DNA of 64,000 bases from Pontederia crassipes (GCA_030549335.1 CM060195.1:32554874-32618873); one strand, 5' to 3'; shown: positions 39,111 to 52,252, counted from the stretch's first letter. Numbers and translations are program-made. Notes: a model not told the origin generated them from the sequence alone.

Positions 39111-42100
39111 CCTAGTTTTATACAAGGAAGAAGATAAATTATGTCACTAGTCCATAACACTTTGATGTTACCCCAATCACTTAGGTCACTTTCTACATTC
39201 ACAACATTCTAGTTTTCAATTTTTAATTTATCTATGATTCCTTAGATTTCATATGTTAATATGACACCCCAACTTATACTAATTAGAATTCAAGTCAATA
39301 GCACAAAATGAAAATAAGAAGAAATGACTTGATTCACAACAACTACTCAAGTATGTTCTTTCAATATGGTGACTTATCAATTGGAAAGATCATAAATTTT
39401 ATATTTATAAGAAATGTCATCTTAATTAAAGTTGTCGAAGAAAAGAGGTGATGTCCACTCCAGCAACATGAGCAATAAAAAAGGTGTGTGCATGTAGATT
39501 ACTACATTATGTTTATGTAAATTTTTATCCTATCTTTGTTTCTGCCAACTTATGCATATATTGATGTTTTTGTTGATGTAAATATTTGTGCCAATTTTTT
39601 AGTTTCTTTCAATTTATGTAGATTAATGGTTACATTTCATTTATGTCAATTTTGTGCCAACTTTTTCCCACCAACTTGTTCTGATTGAAGGATGTTCTAG
39701 TGTAGTGCATGTTCTTTTATTGTATTGTCAAGTAGTTGTCAACATTTTGTACTTTTGTTCTACATGACCTTTATTCTTAACAGTGAAAAATTAGGTGATC
39801 ATCCAAATTAGTTTACAAAAGAAAGATGACCTTGATTGTTCGCTAAAGAATCTATAATGACTTTCATTTTTAAGCTTAAAATAGGATGGCCTTTTGTTTC
39901 TCAACTATAAAGTTGGATGACAATATTAAGTAATAAGGTAGAATAATTTAGGATGGTTGTAAGAATAAAGTTAGATGACTATGATGTTTCAAATCTAAAG
40001 ACGGTTATTCGTTTTCTTAAGCAAAAAGTTGAAAGACCATTTTGTTTCTATGATAAAGTTGGATGGCTATTGATGTAATAGTTAGTATTGTGTATGAAAA
40101 TATGAAGAATTGTCTTAACATAAAATCAGTAAATTTCAAAATAAGTAATTTGTAATGTTATGTGCTAACAATTTAGTCCAAATAAGATTACATGCAAATT
40201 TCAAAATACCAAAAGTTTCATTTCTCATTTTCATGTAAATCGAGGCACACTAATGGGTAAACAATGATTAAATTTGAAGTCCCGATATCAATGATCATAA
40301 CCGAGGTAGTTCGCACATGTTTGAAGTAATCAATTGTCAAACAAGATATGTAGTTCATTTTTTATCAACTTGAAGCATGTAAAGAGATCCTTATATAGAT
40401 GATTTCATAAGTATAGATCCTCTAGACTCTTGTCCTATATGTCAAGTATTGTAGGGGTTAAATTATGGACATAATTGAATAGTTCATTACACTGAAATGG
40501 GTTGGGAAGTTTGATGAAAATGCGATGAACTATGTAGTATGCAACTCAAGTTCCCTTGAATCCTATGGGATTTGGAATATATTATATTAAATTTGATAAA
40601 CTCCGCCTGAGTTCCTATGAGTTTGGCCTAAGTTCCAACAATCCGAGTGTGACGATTGTTGGACATTGAGATCCAAATTGGGTTCTGAGAAATTTGGTTC
40701 AAATTTTATTGATCAAGTCATAATAGAAGTGAATTGAATCGATCTGGCCCGCATCATGCTCGTCCTGAGTTTCACTTGATTGTGGGTAAAATGGTAATTG
40801 ATAACATGGCTTGGGTTTCCTTTAATGTAAGTTTAGTTTCGAGTCAAGTTCCAAGGTTCAAAAGTGAGTTGGGTTTCAAGTCAAGTTCTAGTGTTTAAAT
40901 TTTATAACTATTTATTTGTAGTTAATTTTATTGCTTATTATTATTGATTGTTCATGATTATAGTATTGATATGTTAATCTTGATATTGATTCTAATGTAT
41001 TGATTATTTCTGATCATATTTTTGTTATTATAATTGATCATTGATGATTTAATTGTCATTATAATTGCCAACGATAATAATATGTCACAAATCGAGTTTT
41101 GTCAGTTGATGAACCGAATATGATAGTTGATGATAAGTCGATTATATATGGATTGTGTTTTGTCACATCTAATTTAAAAGGGATAAAGATTGACATTTTA
41201 GGTAAATAAAATAAAATCCCAAAACTAGTGGGTCATCACGTATATTAATCAATCAATGAAGAGATTAATTGTTAATTGAGTCATTATTGAATTAAATTTT
41301 AACTAGTGGACGAACGTGACTCCTTTTAATGAAAACTATGAATGTTCGATGTATGACCTATTAAATTGAATTGAATTGAATCTATTAAATTAAATTAAAT
41401 TGGCTTGTTACGACACTAATCCCCCATTGATATTCATGAAAGTGGTCGGATATTTTTTCTTAATATTTGAGAGCCCTCAAATTAAATGCACCTAAAAAAG
41501 TTGATGGATAACTCAAGATTAAATAATAATTGAATTATAATTTATTGATAATTGAATTACACTTTAATAATTGATGGATAATTGATTTCGTCATAGTGGT
41601 TGATGGATAATAAATTGTGATCTTTGTATTTGATGGGTAAAATTGATAATTGTTAAATGAGCTTTTTAGTGACTTATAATCAATTAATGATTGATTAAAT
41701 AATTGAATTTGATGTGAATAATTATTGTGATAATCAATTGTTGGATATTAATCATCAAATATAATTGATAATTATTATGATGATCAATTATCTATTGTTA
41801 ATTGCCATAATTTTGAAAATCATAAATTATCTATTGATTATTTATAATATTGATATTTATTATGGATACTGACATATGCTTTATATTGTTGTTGATGGAT
41901 GATCATACGATAATGAGACAATTAGTTACTCCTCTAACATTTGACATATACATATGTGCATTAATAAATATTTAACATTGAATAAAAGTAGTCTCATAGT
42001 CCATGTGTCATTCAATAAAGTATAAATTGCTTCTCTTAAAATCAAGATCATTATATAATTTGTTTCAACTAATTGAGTAGTATATTAAGTATATTGTAAT

Positions 42101-42377
42101 TAAGTACTAAATTAGTATTTTAAGCGGTCAAAGTAAGGAAAAAAAAGTTAAATAATATAATTGAGCAGTGCCGCCATGTGACAACCTTATATTACAAAAG
42201 TGAGGTAGGTAAAAATTTCACTTCTAGTTTGTAAGCTTAACACATTCCTGTGCTTCCGATTCCCTAGTTTGAATAAGGATCCCCCTACTCAACAATTCAG
42301 CCAGGAGTGCCATACTGAAATTAACTAAGGGCCTTCCTACCGTGCTCATTCGGTTCTTTGATTTTGTTCCACAAAGA
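39111..42377. other. AT-rich non-coding DNA downstream of the MULE pseudogene
   Basis: No gene seen. 39790-40080 holds several diverged units around AAAGTTGGATGACNAT spaced roughly 40-60 bases. 41340-41860 is low-complexity with AATTGATAATTG and TTGATGGATAAT repeats. Part of this may belong to the MULE's 3' end, but I found no terminal inverted repeat. Confidence 0.5.
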
Positions 42378-42800
42378 GGCGTTAATCAGGTCGGGTCGAC
42401 TTGGTGAACCGGATGACCGATTTAGTTTGGATCGAGTCGAGTTGAATTTTTTCAACTCGAGTCGACCCAACTCGCTCTGACGACCCAATTTTTTATTTTT
42501 ATAAAAAAATTCTTTTTTATTTAAACTTAAGCTTATATTTTATTTAATTTTTTTAAAAAATAAAATAAAATATTTTAAGTATAGAAAAATAAAATAGTTA
42601 GAAAACTTATTTTGTGCTTTAAAATAAATATTAAATAATATTTTTATACTAAATAAATATAAAAATAATAATTTTTTTAAAAAAATTAAGTGATCGAATA
42701 ATCCGATCCGGCCCGTCCAATATGGCTCCCAAAAGAATCTTAATTGGACAAATCGAATCGAGTCGAATTCAATTCAACTCGTGAACTTTAATGTTAATTC
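42378..42800. mobile_element. Degenerate MITE, GGGTCGGGTCG family
   Basis: Begins near CAGGTCGGGTCGACTTGGTG, closely like the left end of 33824-34315, and finishes with AATTCAACTCGTGAAC. AT-rich centre. Target duplication not recognised. Lies upstream of the peroxidase gene. Confidence 0.55.
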
Positions 42801-43629
42801 CAACCTGACCACTATCAAATTAGTTCCGCATTTGAACTAATGCGTGCATATTCCGCTTTGCGACTCCGATGGACCTTGCTGTCAGATCCCCATCCACATC
42901 TCGTAACTTTGATGTTGGCCGTCCGTTCCACAGGTGTAAGTTTCTGTTGTTGGACTTCCCCTTTCACATATGCACTCCATCCATGAATCCATACTGATAC
43001 GGAGAAACTGACCACCTTTTGGCTCCAATCTTCCACAAGTTGTACACAAATTCTAGACTATTCTAGATAACATGTTCTTCTTACTCATATCTAACGTTTA
43101 TGTTACCAAAACTTTGATTCCCCTTTTTCTTTTTATTAAGATTTAAGTATGGATTCAACTCATCAATTATTCATTTTAATGTTTTTTTCATAACCTTGGC
43201 GTTGCCATCAAGTATTCATTTTAATTCCAGGTAAACAGAAAATTAGTCATTTTTCCAATTTTCCAGCTTGCACTTTTATTAGAAAAAATAAAAAGTAATA
43301 ATTGAATCCATTATTGAAAACAGTTAAAACCAATAAGCAAGCTATATAAAGAATAACAAGCTATATAAAGAATAATATAGACGTGGAATACATGAGGCGA
43401 GGCCAAGCACACGTGGCTCGACTGTTAACCACAACGTGGAACAGGTGCACCAATTCCTCGAATAAATTTTACAGCTCACGTTTCCCCCCAATTCGGCCTC
43501 TGAAATATCTTATTTATTTATAACGACCGACGCTTCCCATTTGCTTCGTACAACTCCTCGCTTCCTCCTCCAAGAATCTCGAACTCTTCCCGTTTCCGAC
43601 GACCTCGACGTCGAGATTTCCCCTCAGGA
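42801..43629. other. Upstream region of the glutathione peroxidase gene
   Basis: No other gene seen. The frame at 42815-43036 on the minus strand is not recognisable. The last 100 bases are the likely 5' leader. Confidence 0.5.
43515..43523 (+). promoter_or_regulatory. Candidate TATA box of the peroxidase gene
   Basis: TATTTATAA about 107-115 bases upstream of the start codon, in a plausible position for a leader of about 80 bases. Confidence 0.4.
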
Positions 43630-45988
43630 ATGGCGTCCTCGAAGTCCACCGCCTCCGTTCATGACTTCACCGTGAAGGTCCGTGCCCGAGATACTTTGTT
43701 GCTTTTTCTTTGCACGTGGACGTGATTTCCATCTTCTTCTTTTTTTGTTCCCTTGGTCGGGTAAGTTTTAGGGTTCCTGCTGAATTCGATTGGGCTTTTC
43801 GTCCTCAATCCACTGTTTAGATTCGGGGGTTTGCTTTCGTTTTGTCTGATGCTAGTTTCTTGCGGGTCTGCGATTAGATTGTGTGAATCCGAACTCCTAA
43901 TTTGGAATTGGCTGAAAGGTCTTCTATTTTTGCCATGAAAAAGGGCAGTTAGGGAATCAATATGCTTGGTGTTGTTCTTCAATTCAGTAATGATTTCTCT
44001 GTTCTCGAATAATAGAATGTTGTACTTTGTTATCTAAGTTATGGTTCAAAGTAGTGGAATAATTTCCAATTATTTCCCCTCAATGAACACAGTTTCCCCT
44101 CTTGAACACTATTTCTGCGGTCACACCGATTGCATGTTTGACTTGTGCAATTTTGCATGTAGGATGCAAGAGGAAACGATGTGGATCTCAGCACTTACAA
44201 GGGAAAGGTCCTTCTGATCGTCAATGTTGCGTCTCAATGGTACTGCTGCAACTTCTCCTCAAATTCTGCCTAATATTTGTCTGGCTTCTTATGTAAATTG
44301 GTGCTATCTCTAACTGCCATCATATAATAAGTAATCTTTTAACCTTTTAATGAATTACTCAACGGTAGCCCACCAGAACGTTTCATTTCAGAAGTGTCAA
44401 GTGGTGGTATTTGAGAATTCTAAATAATTTATAGCTCAGATTATTGCTTTGGACGCCAACATGCTCATTGCTAAGTTTGTTTTCTCTGTTTCAGTGGTCT
44501 GACTAATTCAAATTATACTGAACTGAGTCAGGTGTATGAGAAGTACAAGGGACAAGGTATACTTCAATAATTCCTCGGCATTATTTTCTGTATTATAATT
44601 GTATGTGGTGTTCTTCTCCCGACAATAGTATTTGAGAGCACTGTTGAACGATAAAAATGGATACTGAGGAACAAGGTTCTTACTCTAGCTTCCGTAGCAA
44701 CACCCTGACATGCCCCAGGATTTTAGATGTCTCAACTGTTGTATTGCTTTAAGTTAATGCACTTTGTGTTCCTTCAAAGATGTCATAAGCAAGGAGTGAT
44801 CTGATTGGCCATATCTAACTGGGAACTAGTTACAACAACAACAACAAAGCCTTATCCCACTAGGTGGGGTCGGCTACATGGATCATACGACGTCATTCCG
44901 CTCTATTAGTAACTTCGTTGATTCATGTTCATAAGATTCGACATGATTTTATGCTGGCTGTCGGAGCCTAACACAACCCTCCTCCTTTATCCGGGCTTAG
45001 GACCGGCTATAAAATATAGACGGAGTTAACTGGGAACTAGTTGTTTACATAAAAAATGTTAGTCGTCGCAACTTTTCTGAGTTCTAAAATGGTGAAATTT
45101 GCATGTTTTTCAGATGATAGATTGATGGTTCAAGGATTCGTGGTCCACAATAAAACCTACATTCTTTTATATCCATAACTCTTTACTTTGTAATAACATG
45201 ATTCTTGATTTAAAGCTAATGTAATTGCAATAAGCAGGAACATCTATACCTTACAAATACTTCAGGAATCATCTAAACCTTTATATCACTTTCTGAGACT
45301 ACCACGATTCTGTGTTCTCTCAAGGAGTTTACTTAGCCAATTATATTCCTAGAAATCATTAGTCTATTTATGGTGATAAATCTGGTTCGTTTTGAGTCCC
45401 ATAATTGATCAGTTTATAAATTACGTGGCCATCCATTGCTGTTATTTATCTGGTTCTTTATCATGGGTCTCATGTCTACAATTGCTTGTGCAATTAGGCC
45501 TTGAGATTCTAGCTTTTCCATGCAATCAATTTGGAGGACAAGAACCAGGAACCAATGACGAGATTGTTGAATTTGCTTGCACTCGATTCAAAGCTGAATA
45601 TCCAATTTTTGACAAGGTATGCCATGAAATCTCTAGATTCTTGATTGTTGAAACTAGTTAATTTTTTCAACTTTGTGATAAACTATCTTGCATTTAGGTT
45701 GATGTGAATGGTTCAAATGCTGCACCTCTTTACAAGTACCTCAAGTCGAGCAAAGGTGGCATTTTTGGTGACAGCATCAAGTGGAACTTCTCCAAGTTCT
45801 TGGTGGACAAGGATGGTAACGTTGTGGATCGCTACGCACCAACAACCTCCCCACTCAGCATTGAGGTGAATTAAATGTCTAATCTCACAAATGCGAAATG
45901 TTGACTTGCATCAACTCTGCATTGAGACTCACTTGTGAACGTTGACCTTCTGCAGAAGGACATCAAGAAGCTCTTGGGGGTTTCCTAG
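43630..45988 (+). CDS. GPX: Glutathione peroxidase (plant Cys-type, thioredoxin-dependent), six exons
   Basis: Exons 43630-43677, 44163-44239, 44495-44556, 45498-45616, 45698-45865 and 45956-45988 join to 507 nt, encoding 168 residues. All introns are GT-AG. The product reduces hydrogen peroxide and lipid hydroperoxides; plant members use thioredoxin and cysteine instead of selenocysteine. Visible landmarks are the peroxidatic Cys42 in NVASQCGLTNSNY, Gln77 in [14 protein letters not shown], the resolving-type Cys90 in [11 protein letters not shown], and Trp131/Asn132 in [13 protein letters not shown]. The remaining conserved Cys71 is present. No N-terminal targeting extension is seen, which fits a cytosolic isoform, although some relatives are dual-targeted. 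Length and exon pattern are normal for the family. The gene faces the AHL gene tail to tail. A possible AATAAA signal is at 46163-46168. Confidence 0.95.
44832..45027 (-). mobile_element. Short non-LTR retroelement (SINE-like or 5'-truncated RTE LINE) in peroxidase intron 3
   Basis: 196 bp flanked by a perfect 15-bp target duplication AACTGGGAACTAGTT at 44817-44831 and 45028-45042. On the minus strand it ends GACCCCACCTAGTGGGATAA followed by GGCTTTGTTG and further TTG repeats, the tail of plant Au-type SINEs and RTE LINEs. It lies antisense to the gene and well away from splice sites. Confidence 0.85.
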
Positions 45989-46590
45989 ACGCTATGCGCG
46001 CATACTGGCTACTTATCTTAAATGCTTCATGGGCGTATTCAACTGAAAGAACGGTAGCGGCCGTTTGACGCCAATGCTTAATCTCGTACCAAGGAACAAA
46101 ATATATCTGTAATTAATAATTGCATGAGATGCTATTTGTATTCCGTTATAGACCTATGCAATAATAAATGTTCGACTTTGGTCAGGTCATTCATAGGAAT
46201 TGAGTTGACATAGCTCCTTTCATTGCTATACTGTTGCGCGTAGAGTAACAGGTTAAGTGGTAAGGTAGGTTAAGTGGTAAGGTACGAAGCTCTGCTAAGA
46301 AAATCTATATTTCTAAGTTTCATGTCTATAACCTCAAAATTTTGCAGGCACCTTTTAAAATAGATGTTCTTGGGGTTTCCATGGCACATACCCAATATAA
46401 ATTTTCAAAAGGCATAAATTTTCAAAAGGCATGAAACAGACGGACTAATTCTTGAGCCAAAAAAATTAGTACACATGTCTCTTTAATGTGAGTTTTGTTC
46501 AGTCTCACTCCAATGGACGTGCCAATTGTGTTTTCACTAAACCGTCATATTAACAGCCACACTCCTAAGCAGATAGAATTCCGACAAGAT
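45989..46590. other. Intergenic space between convergent GPX and AHL genes
   Basis: Both 3' UTRs must lie here. AATAAA at 46163-46168 could serve GPX. A GGTTAAGTGGTAAGGTA unit is repeated at about 46250-46285. No other gene. Confidence 0.6.
46163..46168 (+). terminator. Candidate polyadenylation signal of GPX
   Basis: AATAAA about 175 bases after the stop codon. Confidence 0.4.
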
Positions 46591-49500
46591 CTACCCACGA
46601 GTCAAGTCAATATCTAAGTGAGCATTCCTCATGTCCAGCTGCCTTGAACCAGGCCATCCCCCCATCATTGGGGACGAGGTGATAACATTCTGATTGGAGA
46701 GTGCTGAGGGTGTGCTCTGCTTGTCGCCGGAGTGGAGATCAGATTCGACGGCTGGTTCATGGCTGGCTTTGTTTTTGTGCTTCCCCTTGGATCCCCCATG
46801 CATAAAACTCCCCACAATAACCTATTAAGAATCACATTATTATGCTTTAACATTTTTTCCTTCAAATTAGTGTAACCCGTGGGATGCACAAGAGTGACAA
46901 AAAATTAGTTCATTTAACCTAAAAGATGAAGCAAATATGAGCACCTGCACAGGAGTAGCTGCTATCAGCAGTCCGCCAACGCCACCTCCAATTACTCGGC
47001 CGTCAGGGCTAGAAAGAGAGATGTTAAGTCCCCCACTCCGACTTCGGGATCCATCTTTATCAGCACGCATATATGACCCGGATAGGCAAAGTATTTCAAA
47101 GCGACCCTGAAAAAAGTCACCGTTACTTGAAATTACATGGGAAAAATCATGAGTCCCTCGTGGAGCCCAACAAACTTTTAAAATGGGACTGCATCCAGGA
47201 AAGAAATAAACATCAACAAAAGATTGCATCCAGAAAATAAAATACTAAAAAGCTCTCCAATCATCAGGGTGCATGCTTGGAAGAAAAGACAATGAATAAA
47301 CACACGTAAAGATTATCATCAAGATCCTCAATATGTCCCTCTTGTATCAAGGGTTTGTTTGCTGAATCCACGAGTGTAGAAGCACTCAGAGACGTCTTGA
47401 AATGACAATCTAGTCGAATGCATTGAAGTTTATATGAAGAAAATGAGCGGAGAATGTGGCCAAGAGATCAACTTTGATACAGAAATACAGTCTTGATGCA
47501 ATCTGCAGACTAATTGTGGAGCTCAGCATGTCTGGAAGCACGGGAGAATGTTCTTTTGCTGATATTATTATCAATATTCGATATTGGGTCATTCATAGCA
47601 TTACTATACCTTCCCTATTTATTGCAAGTTGGTTATTCGTCAATATAAGTTTAGCTTATGACGTATTTGGTCCTCATGCATCACTCAGAGTAAGGTGATA
47701 CAAAACTACCACATGAATCTAGACTGTCACATAATCCTCTTAAACAGCATGTAAAAACTAAGATAGAAATAGTGACAGCACTAAGAAGTTGTTATTTCAC
47801 AAAGTTTTTTCACTAAACACCACCCAATCTATGACAAATTCTAAGGCAATTCATAAGGTAAACATGGATGATGCATTACTTCATGCGAAAGAAAAAAAAA
47901 ATCAACTATCTCAACAAAGAATGGCTTGTGCATTGGTCAACTTTAGCAGCGAGGAAAATTTTATTTATCAATATCTATAAATAAACAATTTTATTATGTA
48001 AAAGACACAAAAAAAACTCTGGTAATAAGAAGACATCTACAACTTATATTTCTCCTTTTTTGTTGCAGGGAAATCATTCCTCATTTTGATTTATCAATGA
48101 AGCCTTATATTTTTTTCCCTTTGGATGTGGGAATACGGGATATTGTTCCGATATTTGATTTGTCAATCAGTCTTTCATTACATTGCTCATCAACTTACTG
48201 CATCCATCTAGGTGCATGCTTTCTCTTATCCACCAACCTGCATTACCTTATGCGCAGAAGAATGTTCTAGAAATGCTAAAAAACAAATATGCAAAAAAAG
48301 AGCTACAAGCACCAAGGTAAACTATTCCTTTTAAGAAGAAAAACAAAAATTAAGTTTTCTTCTACCAAAAAAATAATCCTTATATGATAAAAGGAAATAA
48401 GATTCTACTACCATGTTTTAAAGTTACACATATTTTGATATTGAACCCCACCCTTCTTTTAGATTAACAATGGTAGTTAAATCACAATCTGCAACTCTAG
48501 ACCAAACCATTTTGGCTCACATATTATGTTTTATAAAATTGACATTCTTGAATCTGGAAATGTAGCCCATGCAAGCTTTGCTTTCACCTTTATATGAAGT
48601 AAAAGATTATTATATTTTGATTGGCATACCACATTTTTTCCGGAAGAAACCCTTAAAACAAATTCCTAGATGATCACTGCATCTAGCATGGAAATTAAGT
48701 TTCTTTTATAAAATCAATCTTACACCAAAGAATATCTAAAAATTATTCAAGTCAAAGGCACAGGAAAATAACTCATTTCAATGGTTGAGAATTCTTTTAG
48801 TCAATTGCCTAATATTAAAAGAATACCTAACCTCATAAGTCACAATGCCACCAGCAGATGCAGGCTGGCGGAGGGTCACTCTGGAGACAGCACCATTAGC
48901 TGAGAGGATACAAATAGCCCTAGGCCCCTGCTGAGAAAATGACATAATCTTTGTTGCAATATCCTGCAGAAAAGTGACACATACTAATATATGAGATATT
49001 TGATGGATTACAGCCTTGCTGATAGTTTTTCATGAACCTTTTTTCATTTTTTTCCTGAGGGAGTCTTGTCAGTTATGAATTGCATAAATAGATTATATAA
49101 CCACTCATACCTCTCCTTCTGCAATAGTTATGATGTGTGGAGTGAAGCCCATTCCAGCTGAACCAGCAACCCATTCACCTGGAAATAGAGTAAGCAAATA
49201 AGTAAAGGAGTTGAAGGTGAGTTAATACATTTATGTAGCAACTACCACCAGAAACTGCCTCCAGTTCAAATGAAAATTGCTACATACTGAGGTACATTGC
49301 AGGAAAAAAATTATAACATGCTTCATCAATCAGAAAAGAAAGGATCGACATGTCTAAGTAGTATATTTGGCACTGAGGATTCTACTTTATGTCACTTGTG
49401 TGCTCAATTAACAAAATGCATGTGCAAAACTTCAAATTTCTGACAATTTAAAATGTCCAAATCTATTCCATCTAATACTCTCACAATAAAAATTGGAAAG

Positions 49501-51103
49501 ATCTTTTTCTAACTTCTGCAAACAGTTGGTGATAAAAGTCTGGATTTTATAGATGATAAGCATGTCTTCAGAATTATAACATTATATCTTATGCGGATGA
49601 GAAGGTTAAATATGGCAAGCACTAATTGCAGTGACAGCTCGGTCATCAACACAGGACTACCAGAAAGACTGTTTTATATTTCATATTTATCAAGAACTAT
49701 AGTGCCATGAGAGGAGCACAATGGCTCAGATTTTGAGAAGCAAAATATACAAAAACACATGACACACCACGAGAACTCAAGACAGCTTCCCAAACTTTGG
49801 GATGGCGGTGCAATGCGTTCGCGTTGTTAAGAGTTAATTAGATGTGTATAGATAATTCGCATTAGTATAATTACAATATTTAAAAGAAGGGTTAGGAAAA
49901 GATAGGTCGATAACGACGCACAACATATTTCTTGATAAAACCGCCCAATACTGACATGTAATCCCCATAGCATGGCTCATCATGCTACAAAAAAAATATT
50001 TGTCATGACAGACAGCCATCAAACGAGCCATGATGGTGCCTTAATATGAAGTCAAGGTACACTACACATCCAAGATGCTTGATTTACAGGTCTACAGCCA
50101 TTTGTTTTCAAGGTCTATAGCTAATTAGCTTTCCTTAAAGTAAACTAATAGGACAGAAAGACAGCTACAATTTCCAACGAGATAAAAAAAAGGAACTAGT
50201 AAGAGTACATATCAAGAAAACTGGAAGAACCACGAATAAAAAGTAAGACAGAAGAAAGAATACATTAAACCATCGCAGTAAAAATATCAGATAAATCACC
50301 AACATAAGGAACACTTCATATTAAGCAAGGATTTTTTTTTCTTTGGGGAAAAGTTGTTTATTATTAATGTCGCATTTTAAATTGACTGCCAAAAGAACAT
50401 CAGCTTTGTCTGGTTGCTAAATACATTCTCTGATAATTGGTTTCTGAATATATTTTGCTCATTATCTACTCCAGCAAACATTTCCTATATATTTTAAGCA
50501 ATCTGACAGGAGATCGAAGTGGGTTCAACACAAAAGTGAAACTTAAATTACTCATAAATTTTGTCCAATGGCAATAAATAATGTTAAAAGTCACCATGCA
50601 GACTAAGATGAAAATATAAAAAGGGGAGAAAAATATGAGATTTTTAACTCACCAAGTGAAGCCAACTGTTGCTTCCTCCCAGTTCCAGGTGGTCTACCTC
50701 TGCCGCGCTTTTGGCCCGGAGTGCCGGACGCAGAACCAGACCCCAAGGCCATGCCGGGACTCGGAGAAGATAACGGCGAGAGGGCGAGCGAGACGTTCCC
50801 CTCCGGTCCGTACTTCCTCGGCCGGCCCCGCTTCCTCTTCACATGCTCGCTCTGGCTCGACCCTCCGCCACCCGCGGCACCTCCGCCGCCGCCACTGCCG
50901 CTGTGAGAGGAGACGGCCGGCGACGAGTCCACCTGAAACGCCCCTGATCCTATGCCGGAAAACGGCATGGCCAAGCTAGGAGTCGGCATGGACCGCATCC
51001 CCGGAAGGGTGCTCCCATGTATCCCCGCCGGCTGCTGCTGTGAGATCTCTCTATGCAAATAGTACGGGGGTCCAGACATCGCCATGGCATCCCTTCCGTC
51101 CAT
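46591..51103 (-). CDS. AHL: AT-hook motif nuclear-localised protein (AHL, two AT-hooks plus PPC domain), five exons
   Basis: Minus-strand exons 51103-50653, 49178-49111, 48963-48832, 47106-46945 and 46821-46591 give 1044 nt and 347 residues. All introns are GT-AG. An in-frame TAG at 51116-51118 supports the start. Two AT-hooks, [12 protein letters not shown] (about 89-100) and [16 protein letters not shown] (about 132-147), bind the minor groove of AT-rich DNA. The PPC/DUF296 domain (about 152-280) begins [20 protein letters not shown] and includes [12 protein letters not shown] and [20 protein letters not shown]; it drives AHL trimer formation and partner binding. A Gly/Ser-rich linker precedes hook 1. 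Two hooks and introns place it in the intron-containing AHL clade. Family members regulate growth, flowering and hormone responses as chromatin-associated factors. Intron 1 (1474 bp) and intron 3 (1725 bp) are long. No frameshift or missing element is seen. Confidence 0.95.
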
Positions 51104-51560
51104 GTATAGATCAAACTAACAAACCAACAAAAATTCCCAAACCTTTCCTTCCCCTCTACGATAAGAACGAAGAAGAACAAGCAACAGAAGAAACTCCTCT
51201 CAAAAAGATCCCGCCTTTGGGCCCAAAAGCAGCTCGTGCACTTGCAGTAAAAAGAATGAGAGAAAAATCCCACCTTTTTTACCTCCCTCCTCCGCTCCCT
51301 TACCTCTGCTCTTTGAAAAATGCCAAAACCAGGTACCAGAAGCAGATGATGGATGCCTTGTTAGGCCTCGCAGCTCCCAAAGCCTGCCTCTTTGGGAACA
51401 ATGGAGTGGCCAAAAGCTTCATCGAGAGCGGTTCCCCAGAAGCTCTCGACTCCCTCCTCTTCTCTGTGCACACCACTACGCTCTACGACTCGAAGAAGAC
51501 TTAAATGAGAGAGCAGCAGCGCTTGCAGAAAGCAGCAGCAGAAGCAGAACACAGTCGTAT
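51104..51560 (-). promoter_or_regulatory. Probable 5' leader and core promoter of the AHL gene
   Basis: A TTATAAAATTATAA box on the minus strand at about 51558-51573 would place transcription start near 51530 and give a leader of about 430 bases. A minus-strand uORF with ATG at 51420-51422 and stop at 51300-51302 lies within it. A GTAAGG donor-like site near 51300 and a TTTTACTGCAAG acceptor-like site near 51240 could mark a very short leader intron; this is uncertain. Confidence 0.4.
51300..51422 (-). CDS. Possible 40-residue uORF in the AHL leader
   Basis: ATG at 51420-51422 and TAA at 51300-51302, ending about 197 bases before the AHL start codon. The peptide (begins MKLLATPLFPKR) resembles nothing I know. 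It exists only if the leader is transcribed from the TATA box near 51565 and is not spliced around 51300. Regulation through it is speculative. Confidence 0.25.
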   Translation of the reverse strand: MKLLATPLFPKRQALGAARPNKASIICFWYLVLAFFKEQR

Positions 51561-51573
51561 TATAATTTTATAA

Positions 51574-52252
51574 ACGAGAGAGAGATAGAGAAAGAACAAA
51601 AATTCGGAAATTGCATCACCGATGGTGCAAATAAAAAAAAAGAAAATTATTTTTTTCCCACCAGTTCCAAATTTGTTATTCCATTTTTTTCTCTGATTTA
51701 TTGATTTCTATTCCTAGAATAATTTGGATGGATACGGCGCCGTGGATATTATTTGTGACAATTAACCAAAGTATATTCGGAGAAACAAAAAGGTGGATTG
51801 TGCATCAAAATAACCAATGGATTAGACGCATCCAAACAATGGGAGGCGCTTCCCATGTCTGGCGCCGAACAGCGGAGTCCCGGATGTATGGGCCAACCAG
51901 ATCGCTCGGTGGCGACGAATGGGGTCCCACGTCGACGCGCGTGGGGGGGGACGCATAGACGACGACGTGCGCCTGCACGATCCGCCGTCGGATCGCAGCA
52001 CCGCTCGAGCTCGACGAATCTGTTCTGGCCAATGGAGACTGGACGCGTGTGTGCCCGGCCCCGCGACCACATGGGAAGCTTCTATGCGGGCGCTGCGGAT
52101 GGGGATGGGAGACCCGCGGGGACGGTAGTGGCAGCTTTACGCCAGAGGTGGTGACGTGGACGTAGATGTTTGCCTCGTTGATCGCATATAATAACACGGG
52201 CTTCGAAGTCTTCTCATTTCCCTCCTACATGAGAGAGAGAGAGAGGGTAATG
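51574..52252. other. Upstream region of AHL, GC-rich with ACGT cores
   Basis: Overlapping open frames on both strands at 51750-52197 reflect high GC, not a recognisable protein. Several ACGT cores (for example CCCACGTCGAC near 51928 and GGTGACGTGGACG near 52150) may be bZIP-type sites; this is inference only. Confidence 0.4.

Noticed and set aside
51749..52197. Several overlapping frames of up to 130 residues on both strands upstream of AHL
   Set aside because: GC-rich promoter-side sequence. None resembles a known protein and they mirror each other across strands.
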